Source: Methylotenera_A aquatica
Lineage (GTDB): Bacteria; Pseudomonadota; Gammaproteobacteria; Burkholderiales; Methylophilaceae
NCBI GenBank assembly: GCA_965601485.1
Contig: OZ271846.1
Location: forward strand, 2,062,251-2,126,250
DNA length: 64,000 bases
Direction of reading: 5' to 3'
Each line of letters opens with the position of its first letter. Position 1 is the stretch's first letter. Under the pieces are notes generated by a model that searched no databases, was not told the DNA's origin, and was given only the letters and a program-made list of their open reading frames with translations. The position numbers were made by a program, and so were the translations under genes. This document shows, in pieces, positions 24,329 through 34,129 of this stretch.

Positions 24329-25386
24329 TGATAATGTTTACTATGTTCACGCACAGCCGCTAACATCGCTGCGGCATTCTCTGGCGGTGTCCATTGCGTA
24401 ATACCATGGCCTAGATTAAACACATGACCGTTGCCACGGCCATAGCTGGCCAAAATAACGGCTACTTCCTTTTCAATCGCTTCAGGCGTTGACAGCAAAA
24501 TGGCAGGATCCAGATTGCCTTGAAGTGCTACTTTGTCGCCCACGCGTTTGCGTGCAGAACCAAGATCCACAGTCCAATCCAAGCCTAACGCGTCTGCGCC
24601 TATCTCCGCTTGCGCTTCTAGCCACAGGGCGCCACCCTTGGTGAACACTACGCTGGGCACTTTGCGCCCCTCATTATTTTTTGTTAATCCAGACACGATT
24701 TTATGCATGTAATTAAGTGAAAACTCTTCATAGGCATTGTGTGAAAGCGCGCCGCCCCATGAGTCGAATATCATCACCGCCTGAGCGCCAGCAGCGATTT
24801 GGGCATTTAAATATTGAATCACCGTTTGGGCGGTTGTTTCTAAAATATGGTGCAATAAATCGGGCCTTGCATAAGCCATTTTTTTGATATTGAGGAAATC
24901 CGTACCCCCTTTGCCTTCAACCATATAGGTCGCCAGCGTCCATGGGCTGCCAGAAAAACCAATTAACGGCACGCGGCCATTAATCGTTTTGCGTATTTGG
25001 CTAACGGCATCAAATACGTATTGCAGTTTTGTCATATCGGGTACGGTTAATTTTTGTATATCCGCTTCTTCGCGCAAAGTGCACTCAAATTTTGGACCTT
25101 CACCTTCCTCAAAATACAATCCTAAACCCATTGCATCTGGCACGGTGAGAATATCGGAGAACAGGATAGAGGCGTCCAATAAAGGATAGCGATCCAGCGG
25201 TTGCATGGTTACTTCTGTCGCAAAATCAGGGCTTTTGCAAAGCTGCAAAAAGCTACCCGCCGATTTGCGGCTTGCTTTGTATTCTGGCAAATAACGACCT
25301 GCTTGGCGCATCATCCACACTGGTGTGTAGCCTGTAGGTTGGCGCATTAGCGCTTTTAAAAAAGTATCGTTTTGCAATGGATTCAT
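24322..25386 (-). CDS. hemE: uroporphyrinogen decarboxylase
   Basis: HemE decarboxylates the four acetate side chains of uroporphyrinogen III to give coproporphyrinogen III in heme synthesis. The 354-residue length is standard. N-terminal PVWMMRQAGRYLPEY contains the conserved Arg residues that bind substrate carboxylates; the ILFSDILTVPDAMG segment carries the catalytic-region Asp, and GFSGSPWTLATYMVEG is diagnostic. It is downstream of gltD on the same strand but separated by a terminator. Confidence 0.98.
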   Translation of the reverse strand: MNPLQNDTFLKALMRQPTGYTPVWMMRQAGRYLPEYKASRKSAGSFLQLCKSPDFATEVTMQPLDRYPLLDASILFSDILTVPDAMGLGLYFEEGEGPKFECTLREEADIQKLTVPDMTKLQYVFDAVSQIRKTINGRVPLIGFSGSPWTLATYMVEGKGGTDFLNIKKMAYARPDLLHHILETTAQTVIQYLNAQIAAGAQAVMIFDSWGGALSHNAYEEFSLNYMHKIVSGLTKNNEGRKVPSVVFTKGGALWLEAQAEIGADALGLDWTVDLGSARKRVGDKVALQGNLDPAILLSTPEAIEKEVAVILASYGRGNGHVFNLGHGITQWTPPENAAAMLAAVREHSKHYHQ

Positions 25387-25443
25387 AACTACTACCTAAA
25401 TGACTACTGCAATTACTGGCTAATTATTGGGCCTAATAAAAAA

Positions 25444-25471
25444 GGATACAAAGCAGATTTACTTTGCACCC
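25444..25471 (-). terminator. terminator of the gltBD operon
   Basis: Read on the minus strand, GGGTGCAAAG pairs with CTTTGTATCC through two G-U wobbles over an eight-base loop, followed by TTTTTT. It lies about 50 bp past the gltD stop. Confidence 0.7.
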
Positions 25472-25517
25472 TTTGTTTTTGTAACAAACTCTTAAAACTT
25501 ATTATCCAGTTAATCTA

Positions 25518-26957
25518 TTATCTAGGTAAATTAGAAGAACCCATTAAGAATTCATCTACCGCTTTTGCCGCTTGGCGGCCTTCGCGAATCGCCCACACCA
25601 CAAGCGACTGACCACGGCGCACATCGCCCGCTGCAAATACTTTAGCCTTGCTAGTTTTATAGCTGTCTAAACCTTCTGTTGCGGCTTTTGCATTTCCACG
25701 ATTGTCTTTTTCTACCCCAAACGCATCCAATAATTTTTGTACTGGAGACACAAAACCCATTGCTAACAATACTAAATCGGCCTTAATGGTGAATTCAGTG
25801 CCAGCAACTTCAGCCATCTTACCTTCTTTCCATTCTACTTTGCAGCCTTTTAAATGCGTTACTTTACCGTTTTCGCCAATCAATTCCTTGGTAGTAATAG
25901 ACCAATCGCGATTTGCACCTTCTTCATGGCTGCTTGAAGTACGCATCTTAAGTGGCCAGTTTGGCCATACTAATTCTTTGTTTTCTTTTTCGGGTGGTTG
26001 CGGCATTAGCTCAAATTGGGTAATGCTCAAGGCACCATGACGATTTGAAGTGCCCACACAGTCAGAACCTGTATCGCCGCCGCCAATTACCACGACATTC
26101 TTATTGGTCGCCATTACTTGGTTAGCTACTGTATCGCCCGCTACAACTTTGTTTTGTGGTGTTAAAAAGTCCATGGCGTACATCACACCATCCAGTTCAC
26201 GGCCTTGTACTGGTAAATCGCGTGGCCATTCTGCGCCGCCAGCTAATATAACCGCATCAAATTCGGCAACTAAATCATCCGCATTAACGCCATCTAATCC
26301 TTCGGCACCAACGTTTTGATTCACTCTAAACTCGACGCCTTCGGCTTCCATCTGCACCATGCGTTTATCAATATGCGATTTTTCCATTTTGAAATCAGGA
26401 ATACCATATCGTAGCAAACCACCGATACGGCTGCTTTTTTCTAGCACCACAACGTCATGACCAACGCGCGCCAATTGCTGCGCTGCAGCTAAGCCAGCAG
26501 GGCCTGAGCCAACAATGGCGATTTTTTTACCTGTTTTATGGCTAGGGATTTGCGGCGTAACCCAACCGTTTTCCCATGCTTTATCAATAATCGCATGCTC
26601 AATCGATTTAATACCAACTGGGTCTGCGTTAATGTTTAAAGTGCAAGCCGCCTCACATGGAGCTGGACAAATACGGCCAGTGAATTCTGGAAAGTTATTG
26701 GTTGAGTGCAACACATCAATCGCACCACGCCAATCTTGGCTGTAAACCAAGTCATTCCAATCTGGAATAATATTATTTACTGGACAACCAGTGGTACAGA
26801 ACGGAATTCCACAATCCATACAGCGCGCGCCTTGTTGCTTAGCTTGGTCGTCCGTTAAATGCAGCACAAATTCTTTGTAATTTTTAACGCGATCAACCAC
26901 TGGCAGATTTGCCTCTGCCAATCGTTCAAATTCCATAAAGCCTGTTACTTTGCCCAT
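25518..26957 (-). CDS. gltD: glutamate synthase (NADPH) small subunit
   Basis: GltD passes electrons from NADPH through FAD and Fe-S clusters to GltB. The 479-residue protein has an N-terminal cysteine-rich cluster domain (CMDCGIPFCTTGCPVNNIIP and ICPAPCEAAC). The first dinucleotide site is GSGPAGLAAA, the second GGGDTGSDCVG, and near the end AAGDVRRGQSLVVWAI. It follows gltB by 79 bp on the same strand and the two form the usual ammonia-assimilation operon. Confidence 0.97.
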   Translation of the reverse strand: MGKVTGFMEFERLAEANLPVVDRVKNYKEFVLHLTDDQAKQQGARCMDCGIPFCTTGCPVNNIIPDWNDLVYSQDWRGAIDVLHSTNNFPEFTGRICPAPCEAACTLNINADPVGIKSIEHAIIDKAWENGWVTPQIPSHKTGKKIAIVGSGPAGLAAAQQLARVGHDVVVLEKSSRIGGLLRYGIPDFKMEKSHIDKRMVQMEAEGVEFRVNQNVGAEGLDGVNADDLVAEFDAVILAGGAEWPRDLPVQGRELDGVMYAMDFLTPQNKVVAGDTVANQVMATNKNVVVIGGGDTGSDCVGTSNRHGALSITQFELMPQPPEKENKELVWPNWPLKMRTSSSHEEGANRDWSITTKELIGENGKVTHLKGCKVEWKEGKMAEVAGTEFTIKADLVLLAMGFVSPVQKLLDAFGVEKDNRGNAKAATEGLDSYKTSKAKVFAAGDVRRGQSLVVWAIREGRQAAKAVDEFLMGSSNLPR

Positions 26958-27035
26958 ACTAATAAGCCCTTACCTATAATCAATATATTTGCAGGTTTGC
27001 CACGAATTTTATGCATACACCTAAAATTGCAAGCT

Positions 27036-30000
27036 TTACGCTGCAACCAGCGCTTTATTTTCTGCCAATTCAATTAATGCACGTTTATATTCATTTGGCA
27101 TTACTTTTACAAACTTAGTTCTGTAATTTGCCCAGTCAGCCAGCATGGTTTTTGCACGCACGCTACCTGTGTATTTTGAGTGGTTTTCAATCAAGGTTTT
27201 CAGCGTGATTTCATCTGGCTGATCTAAGTGATTAATTTTGCCAACACAAGATTCAGCACTTTCCACTTTTTCAAGCGCAACCATGCTCATATTGCAGCGT
27301 TTAGCAAATTGTCCATCATCATCGTATACATAAGCTACGCCGCCGCTCATTCCTGCCGCAAAGTTTTGGCCTGTTAAACCTAAAACCACTACGGTTCCGC
27401 CTGTCATGTACTCACATCCGTGATTGCCAACGCCTTCAACTACGGCAGATGCGCCGGAGTTACGCACACAGAAACGTTCTCCCGCCACGCCGCTGAAATA
27501 AGATTCGCCTGTGGTAGCGCCGTACATAACGGTATTCCCTACAATAATATTTTCATGTGAAACTGCATTGAACGCCTGCGGTTTTCGTATAATAATTTTA
27601 CCGCCGCACAAACCTTTACCTACATAATCGTTACCTTCGCCTGTCAGCTCAAACGTAATGCCTTTAGCTAAAAACGCTGCAAAACTTTGGCCAGACGTAC
27701 CAGTAAAGTTGATGTGAATAGTGTCATCTGGCAAGCCCTTATTGCCGTAGCGAGTCGCCACTTGATTTGACAACATCGTACCGACCGTTCGGTTGGTATT
27801 GGTAATTGGCACATCCAACACCACTTTTTCGCCTGTTTCCAGAGCATTATTCGCGTATGCTAACAATTTGTTATCAAGCGCATTCACTAAACCGTGATCT
27901 TGCACATCATTATTTTTGCGTGACACGCTAGCTGGCATTTCTGGCAAATGGAATATTTTACTGAAATCTAAGCCATTGATTTTCCAATGATCAATACCTG
28001 CTTGCATATCTAGTAAATCAGCACGGCCAATCAAATCATCAAACTTAGCAATACCAATAGACGCCATTAATTCGCGCACTTCTTCTGCCACAAAGAAGAA
28101 ATAATTAACCACATGCTCTGGCTGCCCAGTAAAGCGTTTACGTAACTCTGGGTCTTGTGTAGCCACACCAACTGGACAAGTATTCAGATGGCATTTGCGC
28201 ATCATAATGCAACCCTCAACCACTAGCGGCGCGGTTGCAAAGCCAAACTCATCAGCACCCAATAAGGCGCCAATCAGCACATCACGGCCTGTTTTCATTT
28301 GGCCATCCACTTGCACAACCACACGACCGCGTAGTTGATTCAACACTAACGTTTGCTGCGTTTCAGCTAAACCCAATTCCCAAGGCGTACCTGCATGTTT
28401 AACCGATGATATTGGTGATGCACCTGTGCCGCCATCATGACCAGCTACTACGATATGGTCTGACTTAGCTTTTGCCACACCAGCCGCAACCGTACCAATA
28501 CCTGTTTCTGACACTAGTTTTACCGAAATAGACGCTTTTGGATTGGCATTTTTAAGGTCATGGATCAATTGCGCCAAATCTTCAATTGAATAAATATCAT
28601 GATGTGGCGGTGGCGAAATTAAGCCTACACCTGGAACTGAAAAGCGCAGTTTTGCGATGTATTCTGAAACCTTATGACCAGGTAGTTGGCCGCCTTCGCC
28701 TGGTTTTGCACCTTGCGCCATTTTAATTTGAATTTGGTCAGCATTCGCTAAGTATTCTGCCGTCACACCAAAACGACCAGAAGCCACTTGCTTAATACGT
28801 GAGCGCATTGAGTCGCCCGCTTTTAGCGGAATATCACGCTCAATATTTTTAGCGCCAATCACATTAGCCATCGTGGTGTCGTATGCTACTGGAATAAATC
28901 GTTTGGCGTCTTCACCACCTTCGCCTGTATTCGATTTACCGCCGATGCGATTCATCGCAATCGCCAAGGTCGCGTGGGCTTCAGTTGAAATTGAACCCAA
29001 TGACATCGCACCTGTAGCAAAACGTTTAACGATTTCTTTGGCTGGCTCAACGGATTCTAAAGGTATCGCTTTTCCTGTTGATTTGATTTCAAACAATCCG
29101 CGCAATGTCATATGACGGCGCGATTGGTCGTTAATTAAGGCGGCGTATTGTTTGTATGTAGATTCTGAATTGGTACGCGTTGCATGCTGCAATTTGGCAA
29201 TTGAATCCGGCGTCCACATATGTTCTTCACCGCGCACACGGAATGCGTATTCGCCGCCCGCATCTAAACTATTCGCCAATACTGGGTCATCGCCAAAAGC
29301 ACTGGTATGCAAACGTACCGCTTCTTCAGCCACTTGATCTAAGCCGATGCCTTCAATATTGGTCGCTGTACCCGAGAAATATTTGTCTACAAAAACAGTG
29401 TTTAAGCCAATCGCCTCAAAAATCTTTGCGCCACAGTAAGATTGATAAGTAGAAATACCCATTTTCGACATGACTTTATATAAGCCTTTACCGATGGCTT
29501 TAACGAATTTTTTAGTTGCCTCGTCATTGTCTTTGCTGTTTGCCTGATTATTGGCTATAAGGTTAATAGTTTCAAAAGCTAACCAAGGACAAACTGCCTC
29601 GGCACCATAACCTGCAAGCAAGGCAAAATGGTGTACTTCACGCGCTGAGCCAGTATCAATTACTAAGCCCGTACTGGTTCTTAAGCCTGCTTTGACTAAA
29701 TGCTCATGCGTTGCCGAGCAGGCCAATAATGCAGGAATGGGCAGGCGGGTGTCACTAACACTTCTATCTGAAAGAATCAAAATATTAAAGCCTTCACGCA
29801 CCGCGTTTTCAGCTGCACTGGCAATGTTTGCCACTGCAGCTGCCATGCCTGCTTTGCCTTTTAAGGCAGGGTAAGTAATATCAAGCACCAATGATTTATA
29901 TTGGTTTTGCGTGAGTGTAGCAATCACTTTTAATTGCTCTAACTCATCTAGCATCAATATTGGCTGAGCGGCTTCTAAACGCATAGCTGGCTTGGTTTCA

Positions 30001-31703
30001 TCTACGCCCAGTAAGTTTGGCTTAGGGCCAATAAACGTTACCAATGACATCACCAATTCTTCACGAATAGGGTCAATTGGCGGATTAGTCACTTGTGCAA
30101 ATAGCTGCTTAAAGTAGTTGTACAATAATTTTGGCTTAGCTGATAACACTGGCAACGCAGCATCATTACCCATTGAGCCAGCACCTTCTTCGCCGTTGGC
30201 TACCATTGGTGCCATCACGAATTTGATGTCTTCTTGCGTGTAACCGAATACTTGCTGTGTGTCTAACAAGCTAGCTGCCATTTGCAGGCTGCCTTCTACT
30301 TTTGGCATATCACTCAAAAAGTAGCGCGTTTTTTCAATCCATTGCTTATATGGCTTGGAAGTGGCTAATGTATTTTTCACTTCAGCATCGCCAATAATAC
30401 GGCCTTGCTCCGTGTCAATAAGCAGCATTTTTCCTGGTTCCAAACGCCATTTTTTCACGATTTTTTCTTGTGGAAAAGTCAGCACACCCATTTCAGACGC
30501 CATCATAACAATATCGTCATCCGTTACTAAATAACGGGCTGGGCGCAAACCGTTGCGGTCTAATGTGGCACCAATCATGCGACCATCGGTAAATGCTACC
30601 GCCGCTGGGCCATCCCATGGCTCCATTAGTGCTGCGTGATACTCATAAAAAGCACGGCGTTCTACATCCATAAGGTATTGGCCTTCACCATCCTTGGCGC
30701 CCCAAGCTTCAGGAATCAACATCATCATGGCATGCGGCAAACTGTAGCCACCCGCCACCAGTAACTCTAAACAGTTATCAAAACAAGCAGAATCTGATTG
30801 GCCTTCAGCAATCAATGGCCAAAGTTTATCTAAATCTTCACCAATCACACTAGATTTCATTGTTTCGTGACGTGCCGCCATCCAGTTGACATTGCCTTGC
30901 ACAGTATTAATTTCACCGTTGTGCGCTATCATGCGGAAAGGATGGGCTAGATCCCATGCTGGGAATGTATTGGTTGAAAAACGCTGATGGACCAATGCCA
31001 GCGCTGAAGCAATGCTTTCATCACTTAAATCTGTGTAATAAACACCCACTTCGTTCGCTAACAACATACCTTTGAAAACAATAGTGCGTGAGGATAACGA
31101 CGGTATATAAAAAGCCGCTTTATCGCTTAAATTGAGCGCTCGTACGGCATGCTCAATGCGTTTGCGAATCACAAACAGTTTGCGCTCGAATACATTTTGA
31201 TCTGTGCAAGTGCTGGCAATAATCAATTGGCGGATTGTCGGCTCAACATCACGTGCCGCTTGGGCAGTATTGTTGTTGTCCACAGGTACATCACGCCAGC
31301 ATAAGAATGTTTGATTCTCTTCAGCGATAATTTGGGTAGTTAATGCTTCACAAGCCTCGCGGTTTTTAGCAGTTTGTGGCAAAAATACATTACCAACGGC
31401 ATACTGGCCTGCATCAGGTAATGCAATACCGAGCTTTGCTGCCTCTTTTCGCATAAATGCGTCAGGTAATTGAATTAATAAACCTGCACCATCGCCTAAT
31501 TTAGGGTCATAGCCAGTCGCACCGCGATGCGTTAAGTTGGTCAGCAACTCTAAGCCTTTTTGCACAATGGCATGGCTTTTTTTGCCCTTGATATGCGCAA
31601 CAAAACCTACACCACAAGCATCTTTTTCGTTACGCTTATCGTATAAACCTTGGTTTCGCGGTGCAAGATTACTGATGGTTTCACTGGTGTTCAAGAATTG
31701 CAT
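27036..31703 (-). CDS. gltB: glutamate synthase (NADPH) large subunit
   Basis: GltB hydrolyses glutamine and adds the amino group to 2-oxoglutarate. The domain order is standard. A class II amidotransferase starts at DACGVGFVAH after a propeptide of about 29 residues (Cys30 as nucleophile). Central and FMN-binding synthase domains follow, with GEGGEDAKRF and the 3Fe-4S cysteines in MMRKCHLNTCPVGVATQD. A C-terminal glycine-rich GXGXG beta-helix completes the protein. I chose ATG 31703 (1555 residues); an in-frame TTG lies 12 bases earlier. No frameshift is seen over the whole length. Confidence 0.97.
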   Translation of the reverse strand: MQFLNTSETISNLAPRNQGLYDKRNEKDACGVGFVAHIKGKKSHAIVQKGLELLTNLTHRGATGYDPKLGDGAGLLIQLPDAFMRKEAAKLGIALPDAGQYAVGNVFLPQTAKNREACEALTTQIIAEENQTFLCWRDVPVDNNNTAQAARDVEPTIRQLIIASTCTDQNVFERKLFVIRKRIEHAVRALNLSDKAAFYIPSLSSRTIVFKGMLLANEVGVYYTDLSDESIASALALVHQRFSTNTFPAWDLAHPFRMIAHNGEINTVQGNVNWMAARHETMKSSVIGEDLDKLWPLIAEGQSDSACFDNCLELLVAGGYSLPHAMMMLIPEAWGAKDGEGQYLMDVERRAFYEYHAALMEPWDGPAAVAFTDGRMIGATLDRNGLRPARYLVTDDDIVMMASEMGVLTFPQEKIVKKWRLEPGKMLLIDTEQGRIIGDAEVKNTLATSKPYKQWIEKTRYFLSDMPKVEGSLQMAASLLDTQQVFGYTQEDIKFVMAPMVANGEEGAGSMGNDAALPVLSAKPKLLYNYFKQLFAQVTNPPIDPIREELVMSLVTFIGPKPNLLGVDETKPAMRLEAAQPILMLDELEQLKVIATLTQNQYKSLVLDITYPALKGKAGMAAAVANIASAAENAVREGFNILILSDRSVSDTRLPIPALLACSATHEHLVKAGLRTSTGLVIDTGSAREVHHFALLAGYGAEAVCPWLAFETINLIANNQANSKDNDEATKKFVKAIGKGLYKVMSKMGISTYQSYCGAKIFEAIGLNTVFVDKYFSGTATNIEGIGLDQVAEEAVRLHTSAFGDDPVLANSLDAGGEYAFRVRGEEHMWTPDSIAKLQHATRTNSESTYKQYAALINDQSRRHMTLRGLFEIKSTGKAIPLESVEPAKEIVKRFATGAMSLGSISTEAHATLAIAMNRIGGKSNTGEGGEDAKRFIPVAYDTTMANVIGAKNIERDIPLKAGDSMRSRIKQVASGRFGVTAEYLANADQIQIKMAQGAKPGEGGQLPGHKVSEYIAKLRFSVPGVGLISPPPHHDIYSIEDLAQLIHDLKNANPKASISVKLVSETGIGTVAAGVAKAKSDHIVVAGHDGGTGASPISSVKHAGTPWELGLAETQQTLVLNQLRGRVVVQVDGQMKTGRDVLIGALLGADEFGFATAPLVVEGCIMMRKCHLNTCPVGVATQDPELRKRFTGQPEHVVNYFFFVAEEVRELMASIGIAKFDDLIGRADLLDMQAGIDHWKINGLDFSKIFHLPEMPASVSRKNNDVQDHGLVNALDNKLLAYANNALETGEKVVLDVPITNTNRTVGTMLSNQVATRYGNKGLPDDTIHINFTGTSGQSFAAFLAKGITFELTGEGNDYVGKGLCGGKIIIRKPQAFNAVSHENIIVGNTVMYGATTGESYFSGVAGERFCVRNSGASAVVEGVGNHGCEYMTGGTVVVLGLTGQNFAAGMSGGVAYVYDDDGQFAKRCNMSMVALEKVESAESCVGKINHLDQPDEITLKTLIENHSKYTGSVRAKTMLADWANYRTKFVKVMPNEYKRALIELAENKALVAA

Positions 31704-31838
31704 ATTTTTGCCCAAAATTCCATATCAAAACATTTAGCGGAACTTTAAATAATACCTTTTAAAGCTTTCAAGTTCAATCGCTTAACACCAAATTAACACT
31801 AGTTTTAGCAGAATTACGCACAACTTAATTAAAATAAT

Positions 31839-31870
31839 TTGACAATTCAAATGATAATAATTACCAATTT
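31839..31870 (+). promoter_or_regulatory. Fur-box-like operator over a possible promoter
   Basis: TCAAATGATAATAATTACC at 31847-31865 matches 14 of 19 positions of the classical Fur box. It lies directly downstream of a TTGACA (31839-31844), so a bound repressor would cover the promoter. The downstream transcript would carry the two small ORFs at 31902 and 31994. It is also 144 bp upstream of gltB on the other strand. The match is visible; regulation by iron is inferred. Confidence 0.45.
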
Positions 31871-31901
31871 TATCTGTTGACTATTTTTTGAGGAAATCAA
31901 T

Positions 31902-31976
31902 ATGAATTATTTTACTTATACTAACCTTGAGGAAAAGGTTTTGCTGTTCAACAGCCTTGGTATCAAACTATTTTAG
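31902..31976 (+). CDS. 24-residue candidate leader peptide
   Basis: ATG at 31902 is preceded by TGAGGAAATCAAT, a strong Shine-Dalgarno at good spacing. It lies just downstream of the Fur-box-like site. The product (MNYFTYTNLEEKVLLFNSLG...) has no known motif. Two hairpins overlap it: AACCTT-GAGGAA-AAGGTT inside, and AAACTA-TTT-TAGTTT over the stop codon. It may be a leader peptide or part of a regulatory RNA; low confidence that it is a functional gene. Confidence 0.35.
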   Translation: MNYFTYTNLEEKVLLFNSLGIKLF

Positions 31977-31993
31977 TTTAACTTGAAATAGGC

Positions 31994-32146
31994 ATGAATT
32001 GTATGCGACTTAACCCAAGCCTGACTCAGCATATTGCAAATGTGATGTTGAAGGCAAGTTTGCAGCTTGTTCATATTGAAGCCGCAAACAAGCGCATAGA
32101 GTCTAGCAAAATTGGCTTAAACACCAGACCAAAAATGACGCACTAA
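31994..32146 (+). CDS. 50-residue candidate small protein
   Basis: Basic, amphipathic 50-residue frame following the 24-residue ORF by 17 bases, ending 27 bp before the convergent hemL stop. Start could be ATG 31994 or ATG 32003; neither has a strong ribosome-binding site. The product (MRLNPSLTQHIANVMLKASL...) matches nothing I recognise. It is listed because it fills an otherwise empty 430-bp gap and sits behind a Fur-box-like promoter. Confidence 0.3.
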   Translation: MNCMRLNPSLTQHIANVMLKASLQLVHIEAANKRIESSKIGLNTRPKMTH

Positions 32147-32173
32147 CAGACTAAAAAATCTTAATTCAGCCAG

Positions 32174-33475
32174 TTACAAACTAGCAAAAGCTTTTTCAGC
32201 GGCATGTACAGTTAAGGCAATATCGGCATCGGTGTGCGCAGCTGATACAAATCCTGCCTCAAAAGCGGAAGGGCCTAAGTAAACACCACTATCCAACATG
32301 CTGTGGAAAAAGCGATTGAAATGCTCTTTATTGTTGTTTTGCATAATTTCTGCAAAGCTACTTGGGCAGTTTTCGCTAAAATATAAGCCAAACATACCGC
32401 CCACATTTTGCGCATTAAAAGTGACACCCGCCTTTTTTGCCGCTTGTCTTAAGCCATCCATCAGCTTTTTGGTTTGTGCTGTTAATTTTGTGTGGAAATC
32501 TGGGGCTTGAATCAATTTCAACGTGGCTAAACCCGCCGCTACCGCAACGGGGTTGCCAGACAAAGTGCCTGCTTGATACACCTTACCCAGAGGTGCCAAT
32601 ACACTCATGATCTCTTTACGACCACCAAATGCTCCCACAGGCAACCCGCCGCCGATCACTTTACCCAGCGTCGTCATATCTGGCGTAATGCCGTACAACG
32701 CTTGCGCGCCGCCCAAGTGCACTCTAAAACCCGTCATCACCTCATCAAAAATCAAGATTGCACCATGCTTAGTACACAGCGCTCTCAAGGTTTGTAAAAA
32801 TTCCATATGCGGCACTATTAGGTTCATATTGCCCACTACTGGCTCAATAATCACACAGGCAATTTCGTCGCCGCGCTTGTCAAATAGCTCTTGTAATTGC
32901 TGAGTATTGTTATACTCAAGCGTCAAAGTGTGGGCTGCCACACTCGCTGGCACACCTCCAGAATCAGGCTCTCCAAAGGTTAGCAAACCAGAACCTGCCT
33001 TTACTAAAAGGCCATCGGAATGGCCGTGATAACAACCTTCAAACTTCACAATGGTATCTCGGACTGTAAAGCCACGCGCCACGCGGATGGCACTCATGGT
33101 CGCTTCCGTTCCACTGCTATTTAAGCGCACCTGTTCCATGCTAGGCACTAGCTTATTAATCAGCGCCGCCATTTCTAGCTCTAATCCAGTTGGCGCACCA
33201 AATGAAAGGCTATTTGCTGCTGCGGCTTGCACAGCTGCAATCACCACAGGGTGTGCATGGCCAACAATCATCGGCCCCCAAGAATTGATGTAGTCGATAT
33301 ATTCTTTACCATCGACATCCCACAACCTTGAGCCCAAACCCTTTTTAAAGAATACTGGTGTGCCGCCCACAGAGCGAAAGGCGCGCACTGGCGAATTGAC
33401 ACCACCCGGGATTAATTGCTGAGATTTTTCAAATAAGCTTTTATTTTGAGAAATACTGGCGTTTTGTGATGTCAT
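32174..33475 (-). CDS. hemL: glutamate-1-semialdehyde 2,1-aminomutase
   Basis: HemL is a PLP enzyme that isomerises glutamate-1-semialdehyde to 5-aminolevulinate, in the C5 route to heme. The 433-residue sequence opens with PGGVNSPVRAFRSVGGTP, diagnostic of the family. LIFDEVMTGFRVHLGG holds the PLP-contacting Asp and TLGKVIGGGLPVGAFGG holds the Schiff-base Lys. It follows thiE by three bases on the same strand, so it is probably in the thiD-thiE transcript. Confidence 0.98.
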   Translation of the reverse strand: MTSQNASISQNKSLFEKSQQLIPGGVNSPVRAFRSVGGTPVFFKKGLGSRLWDVDGKEYIDYINSWGPMIVGHAHPVVIAAVQAAAANSLSFGAPTGLELEMAALINKLVPSMEQVRLNSSGTEATMSAIRVARGFTVRDTIVKFEGCYHGHSDGLLVKAGSGLLTFGEPDSGGVPASVAAHTLTLEYNNTQQLQELFDKRGDEIACVIIEPVVGNMNLIVPHMEFLQTLRALCTKHGAILIFDEVMTGFRVHLGGAQALYGITPDMTTLGKVIGGGLPVGAFGGRKEIMSVLAPLGKVYQAGTLSGNPVAVAAGLATLKLIQAPDFHTKLTAQTKKLMDGLRQAAKKAGVTFNAQNVGGMFGLYFSENCPSSFAEIMQNNNKEHFNRFFHSMLDSGVYLGPSAFEAGFVSAAHTDADIALTVHAAEKAFASL

Positions 33476-33478
33476 GGC

Positions 33479-34129
33479 TTAGTTTTTAAATAATTGTGAA
33501 AATTGTTGAGAGGCTGATTTTACGTCATCTACTATAAAAATGGCTTGAATAACTGCAATCGCATAAGCGCCCGCCTCAATAACTTGAGTGGCATTTTGCA
33601 AATTAATTCCCCCAATAGCGACAGCTGATATGGTTAATTCTGCGCGCGCGCGCACAAACAAACTGAAATCGGCCACAGGTGCATTGGGCTTGGTGTTTGA
33701 AGCAAAACAGGTGCCAAATGCTACATAATCGGCACCTTGGTTTTGCGCTGTAATCGCCAAATCAAAACGGTTATAGCAAGATGCACCTAATATTTTATCT
33801 GCACCCAATCTTGCTCTAACTTCTGCCAAATTGCCGTCATCTGCGCCTAAATGTACACCATCTGCATCCAATTCTAAACAAAGCTTAATGGAGTCATTAA
33901 TAATCAGCGGCACATTATATTGCCTGCATAAAGGCATTAATGCACGAGCTTGTAGGGTTTGCAGCTTATGATTCGCCTGTTTATTGCGGTATTGCAAAAT
34001 GTTCACACCACCAAGTAGTGCTGCTTCTACTTTTTTTACAAGCAAATCGGTATCTGCGATGTCAGGCGTTACGGCATACAATCCTTTAATGGACAGACCT
34101 TTAATGCTGGATAAAAGGGACTTTTTCAT
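33479..34129 (-). CDS. thiE: thiamine-phosphate synthase
   Basis: ThiE joins HMP-pyrophosphate and thiazole phosphate to make thiamine phosphate. The 216-residue TIM-barrel shows GLYAVTPDI at the start, ILQYRNK (substrate-binding QYR), LIINDSI, DGVHLGADDG and the phosphate loop AIGGINLQN. I placed the start at ATG 34129, which overlaps the thiD 3' end by 29 bases; ATG 34135 is nearly as good. The open frame runs back to 34204, but the upstream residues are thiD coding read in another frame. Confidence 0.95.
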   Translation of the reverse strand: MKKSLLSSIKGLSIKGLYAVTPDIADTDLLVKKVEAALLGGVNILQYRNKQANHKLQTLQARALMPLCRQYNVPLIINDSIKLCLELDADGVHLGADDGNLAEVRARLGADKILGASCYNRFDLAITAQNQGADYVAFGTCFASNTKPNAPVADFSLFVRARAELTISAVAIGGINLQNATQVIEAGAYAIAVIQAIFIVDDVKSASQQFSQLFKN

